Below, one piece after another: positions 47,610-58,301 of a stretch of 64,000 nt of DNA. Below the pieces are notes generated by a model. The model worked only from the letters and a program-made list of their open reading frames with translations, ran no database searches and was not told the origin of the DNA. The stretch is from DASPHG01 sp963748315 (GTDB taxonomy: Bacteria > Actinomycetota > Thermoleophilia > Solirubrobacterales > Thermoleophilaceae), in the NCBI GenBank assembly GCA_963748315.1, contig CAVVIK010000005.1:434001-498000 (forward strand), written 5' to 3'. A program made the position numbers and the translations under genes. Every line of letters begins with the position of its first letter. The first letter of the stretch is position 1.

Positions 47610-48565
47610 ACCCGAGCTCTCTCAGCTTCGGCCCGATCACGTCCTCCATCGCCGCCTGCTCCTCGGCGGTGAGGTTCTCGCGCCACAACCCGGGGCTCGC
47701 CGCGCGGAAGAACTCGAGCGATCCGCGCCTCTCCGCCGGCACGTTCTCGAACGCGTGCCGGTCGAGCGTCGCCTCGAGCTCCGAATCCGGCATGTCGAGG
47801 GCGAGCCAGTCGAGCAACGCGCGCATGTGCGCCCGGGGGTCGGCCAGGAGATCCTCGTAGCGCATCGTGAGCTTCGGGCCCGGATGCGCGTCGTAGGCAC
47901 GCTGGGTCGACCTCGGTGCGCCACAGCCACTTGCGTGCGCTCTGCACGACGAACGGGAGCCGCTCGGCGTCCGAGAGCCCCTGTGCGCCCGGGAACTCCT
48001 TCGTCACCCAGGCGCCCGGCATGTGCGCCGCAAGGTCCGAGTCGACGACGTCGCGGCCATCTCGCAGCAGGAACAGGAACCGCGCGCGCGGCAGCGCACT
48101 CATGATGATGTCGGCGGACTGAGATCCGTTCGGCTCCTTGATCAGCACGAGCGCGCGCTCGGCGCCGTTCGCGGGCGGGTAGCGCTGCACGTGCGCGGCG
48201 AACCGCTCGCGCATCATGCGCCCGAGCGCCGGCCGCCATGCGTGCTCGAACTCGCCCGCGAAGAACTGGCTCGGCTTCTCGTCCTGCACCTGGCGCAGGG
48301 TGAAGTTGCGCGAGTCAAGGGCGGTGGATCCGAAGCCGGGCAAGTCGGACAGGAAGGGCCCGAGGTACCACCCGAGCATCGGCTCGTTGACGGGAACGAT
48401 GCTGTCGTGGTCGCCCAGGACCCGAAGCAGCCAGGTGCTGCCGCTGCGCGGCGAGCCGAATACCCACACGAGGCGCTCCTCGATCGTGCGCGCCGAGCGC
48501 ATCGCCTGGACGCGACGGCGGCCACGCCCGGCCCTCCAGCGTGCCGCTTTCAGCAGGCCAGCCAT
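47596..48565 (-). CDS. PAPS-dependent sulfotransferase-like protein (one frameshift)
   Basis: About 323 residues. The 5'-phosphosulfate loop is VWVFGSPRSGSTWLLRVL; the 3'-phosphate site is FLFLLRDGRDVVDSDLA. The C-terminal half, in another frame from about 47905, has MRYEDLLADPRAHMRALLDWL and ends LRELGYGPP. Likely sulfates a glycan or lipid of the cluster, while the secreted sulfatase at 39318 would remove sulfate (inference). Confidence 0.83.
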
Positions 48566-48578
48566 CGGCCGTATCGTC

Positions 48579-49671
48579 TCAACTCAGGAGCTCCCGATAG
48601 AGCTCCACGTGCTCGCGCGCACCCGAGACCGTGTCGAAGCTCTCGGCCCGCGCGCGGCATGCGGCGGCGGTACCCGGGTCTTCGGCGAGCTCGAAGGCCT
48701 CGAGGATCGCGGTGGCGACCTCCCGCTCGTCGTCACCCTTGAAGAGGCTCCCGACCTCGGGGCTGTCCACGATCTCGGGCACCCCGCCGTCGCGCGCCCC
48801 GAACACCGGCGTGCCGCAGGCGAGCGACTCGACGAGCACGAGCCCGAACGCCTCGTTGTAGGACGTCAGCCCGCTCACCCAGGACTCGCGGAACACGGTC
48901 GCCACCGGGCGCTCGCGCGGGACGAGCTCCACGCCCGGGTTGTCCTCGGTCAGTCGGTGTGCCAGCGCCTGGTCACCAGGGCGCGTCAAGAGGAGGCGCG
49001 CGTCCGGCCTGTCCTTTCGCACGAGCGCGAACGCGCGCAGGAGCAGCGGTATCCGCTTGCGCGCGTCGTCCACCGCGCTGGCGCAGGCGATCGTCGGCTG
49101 CTCCGCGCGGCCGTCGCCGGGCGTGAACTCGCTGAGGTCCACACGCGGGTAGATGATGCGTGCCTCGATGCCGAACCAGCGCCACATCGCATCGCGCGCG
49201 GACTTGCTGAGCGCGACCACGGCGTCGCTTTCCGTGATCACCCGCTCCAGCATCGCTCGCCGAAGCCGGTACGTGGCGAGCATCTGCCGGCTCGGGTGGC
49301 CCATGTAGGAGAAGACCGCGGGCCGGCGCGTCTTGCGCGCCCAGCGCAACGCCGCGAGCGCATCCGTCGGGTAGAAGGCGTGCGCCACGTCGAACTCGGT
49401 CGCCATGAGCGACCCGTATGTGAACGGGACGTGCGAGAGGTTGGGCTCGACCTTTCGCATCACCCAGGGCTTCTCCGGCGGCCGCCAGTTGCGCGTGATC
49501 GGGAAAGCCGTCCTCGACCGAACGTCGCGGCAGACCCGGATGGCTCGTGATCACGTGCGGGCGGTAGCCGAGCGAAACCAGGTCCACGGCGAGGTCGTGG
49601 ACGAGCCGCTCCGACCCGCGCCGCACCTCCGGCCAGAAGAACGGGTTCATGAGCGCGACCGACTCGCTCAC
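48579..49671 (-). CDS. GT4-type glycosyltransferase (one frameshift)
   Basis: About 363 residues. NPFFWPEVRRGSERLVHDLAVDLVSLGY in one frame. From about 49505 a second frame has VAHAFYPTDALAALRWAR, TIACASAVDDARKRIPLLLRAF and the donor motif YNEAFGLVLVESLACGTPVFGARDGGVPEIV. GTG at 49669-49671 overlaps the stop of the GT2 gene as GTGA. Paralogue of 34565-35647. Confidence 0.85.
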
Positions 49672-50640
49672 AGCACGAGCGTCCTGTACCGCGCGCTGCC
49701 CCAGAGCATCGTCGCGACCTCCGCGACGTCGACCACCAGCCCGCCCGGCAGCTCGATCAGCCCGGCCGCGGCCGCCCGCTTGCGGCTCCCCCGCCGCCGG
49801 GTCAGCCGCCGGTAGACCCATGGGCCGCCGAGCAGCAAGGCGGGCGGGAAGCGCGACGCGATGGCCGCCCCGGCGAGCAGAAGCAGCACGTCGCGGTGGC
49901 TTCGCCGCCAGAAGATCCCGTGCTTCAGATGCTTGCGGAGCTCGGGGTGGCGCTTGATGACGAACGCCAGGTGGCGCCACTTGAGGTTCAGCCTGATCGC
50001 TTGCGGCAGGAGGTACGCGTCCACGGCGTGGTAGACGAGCGCGTCCGGCGCGGCGGCGAGCTCGGCGCCGGTCGCCCGTGCACGCAGGGCGAGATCGGTG
50101 TCCTCGCCCGCCGGCGCCGGCATGCTCTCGTCGAAACCGCCGACGCGCTCGAGCAGCGACTTCGGATACACGATGTTGCACGTCTGGGCGAAGTCGTCCG
50201 GCGGCGTGACCTTGAGTGTGCGCGCGTGCGGGCTGGCGAGCACATTGATCTCGTACGGGTCGCCGCGCGTCGTCCCCTGGATGATCGCCTCCGGTGCCTC
50301 GCGCGGCGGCCTCGAGCACCGCCTCGAGCCAGCGCTCGTCCGGCCGGCAGTCGTCGTCGATGAACGCGACGAGCGGCGCGGAGGCGGCCCTCCACCCCAT
50401 GTTCCGCTGGACCGAGGGGCGGCCGGTCCCCGGCTCGATTCGCAGCTGGCGCATCCTTCCCTCGCGCGCGAGCGGATGGCCGTCCAGCAGCGCGGCGTCC
50501 TCGCCCTCGTAGTCGTGGACGACGATCACCTCGAACGCCGCCGGGTGGAGCGTCTGGTCCTCGAGTGCATTCAGAAGCCAGCGCAACCGCAGCCGACGCG
50601 CGTGCGACGGAACGACAACCGATACCGCCGGGCCAGTCAA
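49668..50640 (-). CDS. GT2-family glycosyltransferase (one frameshift)
   Basis: About 323 residues. VSVVVPSHARRLRLRWLLNALEDQ, AFIDDDCRPDERWLEAVLE, then after a break near 50300 FAQTCNIVYPKSLLERVGGFDESMPAPAGEDTDLALRA and a membrane-like segment DVLLLLAGAAIAS. TTG start with TACGCT seven bases upstream, so probably leaderless. Confidence 0.85.
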
Positions 50641-50647
50641 CGGGTGC

Positions 50648-50657
50648 AGCGTAGACT
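50648..50657. promoter_or_regulatory. bidirectional -10 decamer AGCGTAGACT
   Basis: TACGCT serves the minus strand (seven bases to TTG at 50640). TAGACT serves the plus strand, whose mRNA would have a leader of about 36 bases containing the ribosome site CAGGAGGG before GTG at 50700. Confidence 0.5.
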
Positions 50658-50699
50658 GGCACCGCGGTTTGGCGATGCAGATGACAGGAGGGACGGCGA

Positions 50700-51440
50700 G
50701 TGGCGAGCGCTGACGTCGCCGCGCGGGTGCGCGAGCTCAGCTGGTACCACACGATCGATCTGGGGGACGGCGTCGTAACGGACGGCTGGTTCGATCTGCG
50801 GCCGCACGTTCCCCGCTACGGCCTGCCCGAGCGCATGGACGGCATGCGCGTGCTCGACATCGGCACCTGGGACGGCTTCTGGGCGTTCGAGATGGAGCGC
50901 CGCGGTGCCGACGTGGTCGCGCTGGATGTCGACCACGAGTCGGAGTACGACTGGCCGCCTCGCAGGCGACCGAAGGAGTGGACCGTCACCGACCGCGGCG
51001 AGGGGTTCCGGCTCGCCAAGGAGGCGATCGGCTCGAACGTGCAACGGGTCGCGCAGAACATCTACCGCGCGACACCCGAGGAGCTGGGCACGTTCGACCT
51101 CGTGTTCGTGGGCGCGGTCCTCCTCCACCTCCGCGACCAGCTGCTCGCACTGGAGCGCCTCGCGAACCTCTGCCACGGCCGCTTCATCTTCGCCGACGAG
51201 TACGACCCGCTCAGCGGCCTCATCCCGTTCCCCGTGTCCCGCTACTTCGCCGACCGCGACAAGGCCGTCGTGTTCTGGCTTCCCGCGCGCAAGACCTGGC
51301 GGAGGATGCTCTGGACCGCGGGCTTCGACAACGTCCAGGAGAAGGGCCGCTTCAAGGTGAAGATCAAGTCGAAGGGCGGCGAGACGGTGACGATCCCGCA
51401 CGTCGTGCTGCACGCCGACGGGCGGGCCGCCAGGCCGTGA
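50700..51440 (+). CDS. CmoB-like class I methyltransferase
   Basis: 246 residues, intact. ELSWYHTIDLGDGVVTDGWFDLRPHVPRYGLP, then the SAM motif MRVLDIGTWDGFWAFEMERRGA and FVGAVLLHLRDQLLALERLA. Paralogue of the gene at 33800. Target unknown; the glycan cluster suggests a sugar. GTG start with a good ribosome site. Confidence 0.85.
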   Translation: MASADVAARVRELSWYHTIDLGDGVVTDGWFDLRPHVPRYGLPERMDGMRVLDIGTWDGFWAFEMERRGADVVALDVDHESEYDWPPRRRPKEWTVTDRGEGFRLAKEAIGSNVQRVAQNIYRATPEELGTFDLVFVGAVLLHLRDQLLALERLANLCHGRFIFADEYDPLSGLIPFPVSRYFADRDKAVVFWLPARKTWRRMLWTAGFDNVQEKGRFKVKIKSKGGETVTIPHVVLHADGRAARP

Positions 51441-52234
51441 GACGGGTTCTCCGCCGCGGCAAGCGTTTCATCGACGGGCTCCGCTACCGCTGGCAGCTCT
51501 GGCGCATGGCGGGGCCGAAGCTCGTCAAGGCGTTCGCGGATCGCTACCCGGATGCGCTGTTCGTCGAGATCGGGTCGAACGACGGGGACCACCACGACCA
51601 CCTGAGCGAGTACATCCGGTCGCGCTCCTGGCGCGGCGTCATGGTCGAGCCGGTGCCGTACGTCTTCGAGAGCCTCACCAAGCGCTACGGACACGTGCAG
51701 GGGGTCACGTTGGAGAACGCCGCGATCGCGGCGACGGACGGGCAGCTCGCCTTCTACCACCTGCGGAAGGCGACGCCGGAGGAGCGCGACCGGCTTCCGT
51801 ACTGGTACCACGGCACCGGGTCCTTCTCGCGCGAGCAGGTGCTGAGCCACAAGAAGAACATCCCGGACGTCGAGGAGCGGATCGTCGAGCAGCAGGTGAC
51901 GGCGCTCACGTTCGAGTCGCTCGCCGAGAAGCATGGGCTCGAGCAGCTCGACCTGCTGCTGACCGACACCGAGGGCTACGACTGGGAGATCCTGCGGACG
52001 GTCGACCTCACGCGCTTTCGGCCGCGGCTCGCCATCTACGAGCACTTCCACCTGTCGCGGGACGACAGGGCAGCCTGCCGCGAGCACTTCGAGTCAGCCG
52101 GCTACTCGATCCTCGAGGAGGGCTTCGACACCTTCTGCATGCGCACCGACGAGGACGACCAGCTCACGCGCACGTTCCGGCGGCTCAGGCCGGCCGTCCG
52201 AGGCGTCGCCGCATACGACGAGGAAGCTGGGTGA
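51437..52234 (+). CDS. FkbM-family methyltransferase
   Basis: 265 residues. ALFVEIGSNDGDHHDHLSEY is the SAM motif. GVMVEPVPYVFESL, ENAAIAATDG, TALTFESLAEKHGLEQLDLLLTDTEGYDWEIL and AIYEHFHLS follow, as in FkbM O-methyltransferases. GTG overlaps the previous stop (GTGA), so it forms a coupled series with the next genes. Confidence 0.88.
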   Translation: MRRVLRRGKRFIDGLRYRWQLWRMAGPKLVKAFADRYPDALFVEIGSNDGDHHDHLSEYIRSRSWRGVMVEPVPYVFESLTKRYGHVQGVTLENAAIAATDGQLAFYHLRKATPEERDRLPYWYHGTGSFSREQVLSHKKNIPDVEERIVEQQVTALTFESLAEKHGLEQLDLLLTDTEGYDWEILRTVDLTRFRPRLAIYEHFHLSRDDRAACREHFESAGYSILEEGFDTFCMRTDEDDQLTRTFRRLRPAVRGVAAYDEEAG

Positions 52235-53047
52235 CGCTGCACGTCTCCTGCGCGGCGGACGATGCATACGCACCCCACGCCGCGGCCACGCTCCACTCGG
52301 TCCTCGCCCACCGAGGCTCGCTGCCGGTTCACGTCCACCTCCTGGCCGACGAGCGGCTGGGACCGGACCGGCGCGGCGCGCTGCGCGACATGGTCGAGTC
52401 GACGGGCGGGCGGATCGACTTCCTCGACGCGCCTCCCGAGATCGACTCGCTGCCGAGCAGCGAGCGATTCACCTCCGCGATCTGGCACCGGATCTTCCTG
52501 CCGGACCTCGTTCCCGGCCTGGACCGTGTGCTCTATCTCGATGCCGACGTGATCGCGTGCGCCGACCTGCGGCCGCTTTGGGAGACCGACCTGGACGGCT
52601 ACTGGCTCGCGGCCGTGACCAACGTGTTCCAGCCGAACCACAGAAGGCGGCCGCAGAACCTCGGCCTCGCGAGCCGGCGGGACTACTTCAACAGCGGCGT
52701 CCTGCTGATGAACCTCGCCGAGATGCGCCGCGACGGGAAGACGGCCGAGCTGCTCGAGCTCGTGGCCACGCGCGGCGCCGAGTTCGAGTGGCCGGACCAG
52801 GACGCTCTCAACATCGCGCTCGGCGCTCGCCGCCGCCGCCTCCACCCGCGCTGGAACGCGATGAACTCGCTCTGGCAACGGTGGTCGCGCGGCACAGCTG
52901 AACCCGATCGCGCACTGGCGCGCGAAGCGCCGCCCCGGCATCCGCCACTTCGAGGGACCGGGGGCCAACAAGCCGTGGCATCCGGATTGCCGCGAGCCGC
53001 TGCGCGAGGTGTACTGGCACCACCGCGACGCGGCAGGGTTAGGGTGA
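52231..53047 (+). CDS. GT8-family glycosyltransferase (one frameshift)
   Basis: About 271 residues. LHVSCAADDAYAPHAAATLHSVLAH, RFTSAIWHRIFLPDLV, the DxD motif VLYLDADVIACADL, FNSGVLLMNLAEMR, and WPDQDALNIAL. After a break near 52890 the end reads NPIAHWRAKRRPGIRHFEGPGANKPWH, the family's C-terminal HxxGxxKPW signature. It ends at TGA 53045-53047. Retaining hexosyl- or galactosyl-transferase by family. Confidence 0.87.
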
Positions 53048-53769
53048 CCGCCGTGCCTGGCCCCCAGCACATGGGCGAGTTCTGGGACGAGCGCGCGAAG
53101 GAGGACGCCTTCTTCTTCGTCGACAACCGGCTCGCCTACCGCAACCCGGACGTCGAGCGGTTCTGGGCCGACGGCGAAGCCGACCTGCGCAAGCTGCTCG
53201 ACCTGGCCGGCGTCTCGATCGAGCCGGGCGACTCGATCGTCGACGTGGGCTGCGGGCTCGGCCGCCTGACCCGCGCTGCCAAGTCATTCGGCGCCGGGCA
53301 GCGTGCACGCGATCGACGTCTCGAGCGAGATGCTCGCGCGCGCACGCGAGCACAACGCGGCGCTCGACGACGTCACCTGGGTGCAGGGCGACGGGACTTC
53401 ACTGGCGGGCATCCCCGATGGCGTGGCGGACGGCCTCGTCTCGCACGTCGTCTTCCAGCACATCCCCGATCCGCGGGTGACGCTCGGCTACGTCGAGGAG
53501 ATGGGCCGCGTCCTGAAGCCCGGCGGGTGGGCCGCGTTCCAGGTCTCGAACGACCCGGACATCCACAAGCCGGCCAAGGGCGTTGCTGAAGCACCGGCTC
53601 GCACGTGCGCTGGGGCGAGAGCCCAAGGGCGTCGAGGACCCGGCATGGCTCGGGCTCGGCGATCGACCTCGACGAGCTGCGCGAGGCCGCGGACCGCGCC
53701 AACATGGATGTCGAGCGTGTCGAGGGGGCCGGCACGCAGTTCTGCATCGTCTGCCTTCGGCGCAGGTGA
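53044..53769 (+). CDS. class I SAM methyltransferase (two or more frameshifts)
   Basis: About 240 residues. HMGEFWDERAKEDAFFFVDN, SIVDVGCGLGRLTRAAKSFG, then in another frame VHAIDVSSEMLARAREHN, VVFQHIPDPRVTLGYVEEMGRVLKPGGWAAFQVSN. Breaks near 53296 and 53583. GTG start overlaps the GT8 stop, and its own stop overlaps the acyltransferase start. Confidence 0.78.
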
Positions 53770-54950
53770 GCGAGACAGCCACGGCGTCGCCGGCGGCCGA
53801 GGTCGTCGAACAGGCCGGCGAGCTTCGCTCCGCGCGGATCGAGTCGCTGCGCGCGGTCGCCGCGCTCGGGGTCTACGCGGGCCACGTGTTCGGCCAGGCG
53901 AACGACTACGAGCCGGCGCGGACCTTCACCGACCGGGTGTTCCTGGGCGGCGGCTTCGGGGTCTTCCTCTTCTTCGCCCTGTCCGGATACCTCCTGTTCT
54001 GGCCGTTCGCGAAACGCGACTACGCGGGCGGCCCGCCGATCGACTACGGCCGCTACGCCCGCAACAGGGCGCTGCGAATCCTCCCGCTCTACTTCGTAGT
54101 CGTGGTGGTCCTGCTGATCGTCGCCGAGGGCGGCGGCACGCTGAAGCAGTGGCTCACCTGGCTCACGTTCAGCGAGAACTTCACGACCGATCGCACCAAC
54201 CTGACCGATGTGAACGGCCTCATCTGGTCGGTCGTCATCGAGCTGCACTTCTATCTCGTGCTGCCGTTCCTCGCGCTCGCGCTCGCATACCTCTCCGGCC
54301 GGTCTCTGTCCCGCGCGGCCGCGATCCTCTTGGCGCTCGCAGCGGCGAGCTTCGCGCTCCGTTACGCCACGTTCTACGACGAGACCCGCCGCGTCGAGGA
54401 GCCGCTGCTCGACTACTCCCTGCCGAGCACCTTCTTCTTCTTCGTCGCGGGGATGCTGGTCGCGCTGCTGCGACTCGCGTGGGAGCGCCGGCCGCCGAAG
54501 TTCATCCGCGGCCCGCTCGCCTGGGCGGAGGCGTGGATCGCGGTCTCGGTCGTGTTCTGGCTGCTCGTGTTCGACGATTACTCGCACGGCTACCTGGCGG
54601 CGGTGGCGTCGGCTTTCCTCGTGGCCGCGTGCGTCCTGCCGCTCCGGAATGGGCCGGTCGTGCGCGTGCTCGACTGGCGGGTGCTCGCCTTCGTCGGCGT
54701 GATCTCCTACAGCTACTACCTCTGGCACCTGCCGATCCTCGAGTCGATCGTCCGCGACGCCTCGTGGGAGCCCGAGACGACGCTCGGCCTGCTGCTCGTG
54801 TCTTTCCCGATCTGCCTGGCGGTCGCGTATCTCAGCTACCGCTTCGTCGAGTCGCCGTTCCTACGCCTGCGGCGGCGCTGGGGCGCTACCACCGCGCAGC
54901 AGGCGCCCCGGCTTGACGGCGATTCGCGCGGCGTAGTCGAGCCTGTTTAG
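53766..54950 (+). CDS. acyltransferase-3 family membrane protein
   Basis: 394 residues with about ten membrane segments. RIESLRAVAALGVYAGHVFG carries the catalytic-type His, and GVFLFFALSGYLLFWPF, YARNRALRILPLYFVVV and SYSYYLWHLPILE are family hallmarks. Transfers acetyl or other acyl groups to envelope glycans across the membrane. GTG start. The 3' end overlaps the convergent methyltransferase. Confidence 0.92.
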   Translation: MSETATASPAAEVVEQAGELRSARIESLRAVAALGVYAGHVFGQANDYEPARTFTDRVFLGGGFGVFLFFALSGYLLFWPFAKRDYAGGPPIDYGRYARNRALRILPLYFVVVVVLLIVAEGGGTLKQWLTWLTFSENFTTDRTNLTDVNGLIWSVVIELHFYLVLPFLALALAYLSGRSLSRAAAILLALAAASFALRYATFYDETRRVEEPLLDYSLPSTFFFFVAGMLVALLRLAWERRPPKFIRGPLAWAEAWIAVSVVFWLLVFDDYSHGYLAAVASAFLVAACVLPLRNGPVVRVLDWRVLAFVGVISYSYYLWHLPILESIVRDASWEPETTLGLLLVSFPICLAVAYLSYRFVESPFLRLRRRWGATTAQQAPRLDGDSRGVVEPV

Positions 54951-55692
54951 AAACGAGCTGCTCGCCGACCTTCTCGAAGTACTCGTCGACCGCGCGCCGC
55001 GCGCCCTCCCAGTGCCCGTAGTCGTCGATGATCAGCACGCCGCCGGGGTTGAGCCGCGGATACAGATGCTCGAGCTCGTGTCGGGTCGACTCGTACCAGT
55101 CGGTGTCGAGGCGCAGGAGCGCGAGCTCGTCGGGGACCGTGCCCGGGAATCGTCTCCTCGACGGGGCCGCGCACGAAATGCACGCGCGCCTCCGGATAGC
55201 CGCTCGAGAGCACGGTCTCGCGCACGGTGCCCTCGTCGAAGTCGCCGAGCAGCCAGCCCCACGCCTGCTCCCCCTCGGCCTCGGCCGACTGCCACGTCTC
55301 GAGCGCCGGCTGCTCCAGACCGGCGACGTGTCCTCCTCCGTCGGCCGGGTCATGCCCTCGAACGTGTCGTAGAGGTACACGTCGCGGTCATCGGTGCCCT
55401 CGTCCTGGAGGGTCAGGAGCATCGCGAGCACGGAGCCGCCGCGCCAGACGCCGCACTCGGCAAACGCGCCCGGCACGCCGCTCCGCTCCAGGTATCGGAC
55501 TGCGTCGACGAGCCCCTGCAGCCGGGCGAAGCCGGTCATCGTGTGCGGGAAGGCCCGCTCGATGATCGGCCGGTCCTCGTCGCTCATCGCGGCACGCTCG
55601 GCCTCGGTCGGCACGGGACCGCGCGGGGCCGCCGGCCGAGTCGAGCCCCGCTTCAGGCGCGCGGCGACGCGGCGACGGAGAGCGCGGGCCAT
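54861..55692 (-). CDS. TylF/MycF-like sugar O-methyltransferase (three frameshifts)
   Basis: About 277 residues. MTGFARLQGLVDAVRYLERSGVPGAFAECGVWRGGS, YLYDTFEGMTRPTEED, a middle part in another frame (VHFVRGPVEETIPG), then LALLRLDTDWYESTRHELEHLYPRLNPGGVLIIDDYG with the metal-site Asp pair. Another shift near 54952 restores the usual end FLNRLDYAARIAVKPGRLL, reaching a stop at 54861. In that reading it overlaps the convergent acyltransferase by 90 bases. Confidence 0.78.
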
Positions 55693-55702
55693 GCGCGGAT
55701 GC

Positions 55703-57270
55703 TTACACAGCCTCGCTGGGCTGGGTCGCCGCTCCGCGGCCCCGGGTGAGGTAGCCGCGGAACTCGTGCAGCAGGGCCCGCTCCGAGATGAGCGTGAAGC
55801 CGACCGCGAGCGCCGGCGAACACGGCGACCTCGACGACTGCATGCAGCTCCGTCCGCTCACCGCCCCAGAGCGCGAGCCGGAGCGCCGCCGCTCCCGCCA
55901 GGGCACCGAGCGCCGGCGCCACGCCCTTGGCGACGTTGTGGCCGATCGCCCGCAGCGAGAACAGCCTCCGCAGGTATACGAGGCGGACGGCGACCAAGCA
56001 CAGGATCGCCAGCAGCATCCCGACCGAGTAGCCCTCCAGGCCCCATATGAACAGCGCCGGGACTGCCAGCACGGAGACCGCGAGCGCCATCGTGAGCCCG
56101 GCCACCGCGATCGGCCGCGTGTCCCCGCGCGCGCGGAAGATCGACACCCAGTTGAAGCCGATCTGGTTGATCGCCGCGATCAGCGCGAACACCTGGATCA
56201 CGGGAATCGCGTCCTCCCACTGCGACCCGAGCACGAAGTGAACGAGGTCCGGCGCGAAGAGCGCCACCGCGAGCCCGCTCGGCGCGGCCCACAGAAGGCC
56301 CACCCGGTTCGATTTCAAGAAGGCCTCCTCGAGCAGCTCGAGCCGGTCCTTCACCGCGCAGATGACGGGGTAGATCGTGGTGTTGACGACCTGGTCGGCC
56401 TTGTACGCATAGCGCGAGATGTTGTGCGCGATCGCCATCGCGCCGACGGCGGCGGTGCCGAGCGATCGCTGCGCGACGAGCGTGGGCGACATCGCGGTGA
56501 CGGCCTGGCACGCACCCTCGAACATGAGCGGCCCGGAGAAGCTTCGGTACTCGAGCATCGTGCCGCGCTCATACTTGATCGCCAGCTTGTACGGCGACGC
56601 CCGTACCGCCACAGCGGCGGCAGCCCATGCACCCGCGATCGTGCCGATCACGAACGCCCAGTAGCCGAAGCCCGCGATCGCGAGCCCGAGCGTGAGGACC
56701 ATCGCGACGACCGGGTCCCACACCTGCAGCCGGCGCTGCTTCAAGTAGTCGAGCCGCCGGTAGAACGTCCACAGCGGCGCCTGGAACGCGGTCGCGGGGA
56801 TCGCGATCGTGAGCACCCAGCCCGGAGCAAGCACCTCCGACGTCCCGTAGGCCAGCGCGTACACGGGCATCGCCACCCACATCAACACGACGAACGCGCC
56901 GCTGACCATGAGCTGCAAGCGTGAACGCCTTCTGGAAGGCGAGCTCCTGGTCCTCCGAGTCCTGCTGGATGTACTTGTCGCTCACCCCGATCATGGCCAG
57001 GCCGTAGAGCGTCGTGAAGCCCACGACGACGAGGCCCCAGACGCCGTAGTCCGAGACGTCGATGAAGGGCGCCACCGCGAAGCCCCTGATAAGGGCGAGC
57101 AGGTTGAGCCCGAGCAGGAAGACCGAGTTGATGAGAGTCCCGCGCGCGACCCGGCCGCGGCGGCCCTCCCCGGTCATGTCTTGGAACCGGGCGGTATCAG
57201 ATGGAGTCGTGAGCCCCTCGACCTCTGGCAGCTCGGGGCTCTCGGTGCCCTCGCGTCGGACCGTGCTCAC
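55703..57270 (-). CDS. Wzx-like oligosaccharide flippase (two frameshifts)
   Basis: About 520 residues with about 12 to 14 membrane segments: RGTLINSVFLLGLNLLALIRGFAVAPFIDVSDYGVWGLVVVGFTTLYGLAMIG at the start, and AFALIAAINQIGFNWVSIFRARGDTRPI later. It belongs to the polysaccharide-export MATE/MVF superfamily, moving lipid-linked repeat units across the membrane. Breaks near 56920 and 55820. GTG overlaps the stop of the GT2 gene upstream (GTGA). Confidence 0.87.
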
Positions 57271-58259
57271 AGAAGCACCCTACGGGCCGCGATGCTCCCT
57301 CTGACGAGGGCGGCGAAGCCGACCACGTCGCCCACGACGACCGCCAAGTTCCGGCGCGCCACGGAGCGCCGCCAAGCCTGCCGCCAGCTCAGGCGCTTGT
57401 ACAGGTACGGCAGCACGCCGAGGAGCGGCCAGCGCCGGCGGCTCGAGAGCCCGACCGCGGCACTCGCGGCGGCCAGGTCGAAGAGCGCGGTGTGCTCGGC
57501 GAGGAAGAAGCGCATGTGAAGGCGTGAGCGCAGCTCCGGGATCTCCCGGACGAGCGCCGGGAAGAAGCGGAGCCGCCAGCGTTCTGCGATGTATCCCCGC
57601 GCCCCGCGCGGAAACACGGCGTGATGGACCAGCGCCCCTTCCGCGAACGCGACCCGCGCACCGAGCCGGCGTGCGCGCCACGCGAAGACGGCGTCCTCGC
57701 CGAAGTGGCCGTCCTCGACCGACGGCCTCAGCCCAGTGTGCACGCGGTCGGAGCGCGGCGCGAACGGCTCGAAGCCGCCCACTCGCTCAGCTACCTCGCT
57801 CCTCACGGCGAGGTTGGCGGTCTCGTACAGCGGCGACTCCTGCGTGACGTGGAGGGTGCGGGCGAAGGGCCCGCGCGACACGCCGGGCGTGGGCAGCACG
57901 GGGCCCGTCGCGAGATCCGCATCCTCCAAGGCCGCCGCCAGCTCGGCGAGCCACCTCGGGGTCGGCTCGCAGTCGGCGTCGGTGAACGCCACGAGCGGCG
58001 CGCGCGCCGCGGCGAGCCCAGCGTTGCGGGCGGCCGCCGGTCCACTCTGGCTCTCCAGCCGCACCACGCGCGCGCCCCAAGCCTCCGCGATGTCGGGCGT
58101 CTGGTCCGTGGAGCAATCGTCGACGACGACCACCTCCCACGGCTCGGCGAATACCTGCTGATCGAGCGCCTCGAAGAGCGCCGAGATCGTCGCCGTCGCG
58201 TTGCGCGCCGGCACGACGACGCTCACCACCGGCTCCTTGCCGTCGGTTCGCGGCGTCAT
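57267..58259 (-). CDS. GT2-family glycosyltransferase
   Basis: 330 residues, intact. VSVVVPARNATATISALFEALDQQ, VVVDDCSTDQTPDIAEAWG, AFTDADCEPTPRWLAELAAAL, and GHFGEDAVFAWRARRLGARV. Membrane-associated C-terminus (DLAAASAAVGLSSRRRWPLLGVLPYLYKRL). ATG at 58257-58259 with TAGGGT seven bases upstream, probably leaderless. Confidence 0.9.
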   Translation of the reverse strand: MTPRTDGKEPVVSVVVPARNATATISALFEALDQQVFAEPWEVVVVDDCSTDQTPDIAEAWGARVVRLESQSGPAAARNAGLAAARAPLVAFTDADCEPTPRWLAELAAALEDADLATGPVLPTPGVSRGPFARTLHVTQESPLYETANLAVRSEVAERVGGFEPFAPRSDRVHTGLRPSVEDGHFGEDAVFAWRARRLGARVAFAEGALVHHAVFPRGARGYIAERWRLRFFPALVREIPELRSRLHMRFFLAEHTALFDLAAASAAVGLSSRRRWPLLGVLPYLYKRLSWRQAWRRSVARRNLAVVVGDVVGFAALVRGSIAARRVLL

Positions 58260-58266
58260 GAAGGGG

Positions 58267-58276
58267 ACCCTAGACA
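58267..58276. promoter_or_regulatory. divergent -10 region ACCCTAGACA
   Basis: TAGGGT faces the minus strand, seven bases before ATG at 58259. The plus-strand hexamer TAGACA is a weaker match, about 25 bases before GTG at 58302. Confidence 0.4.
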
Positions 58277-58301
58277 ACCGCCTCTCCGCCAAGATGTCGC
58301 C

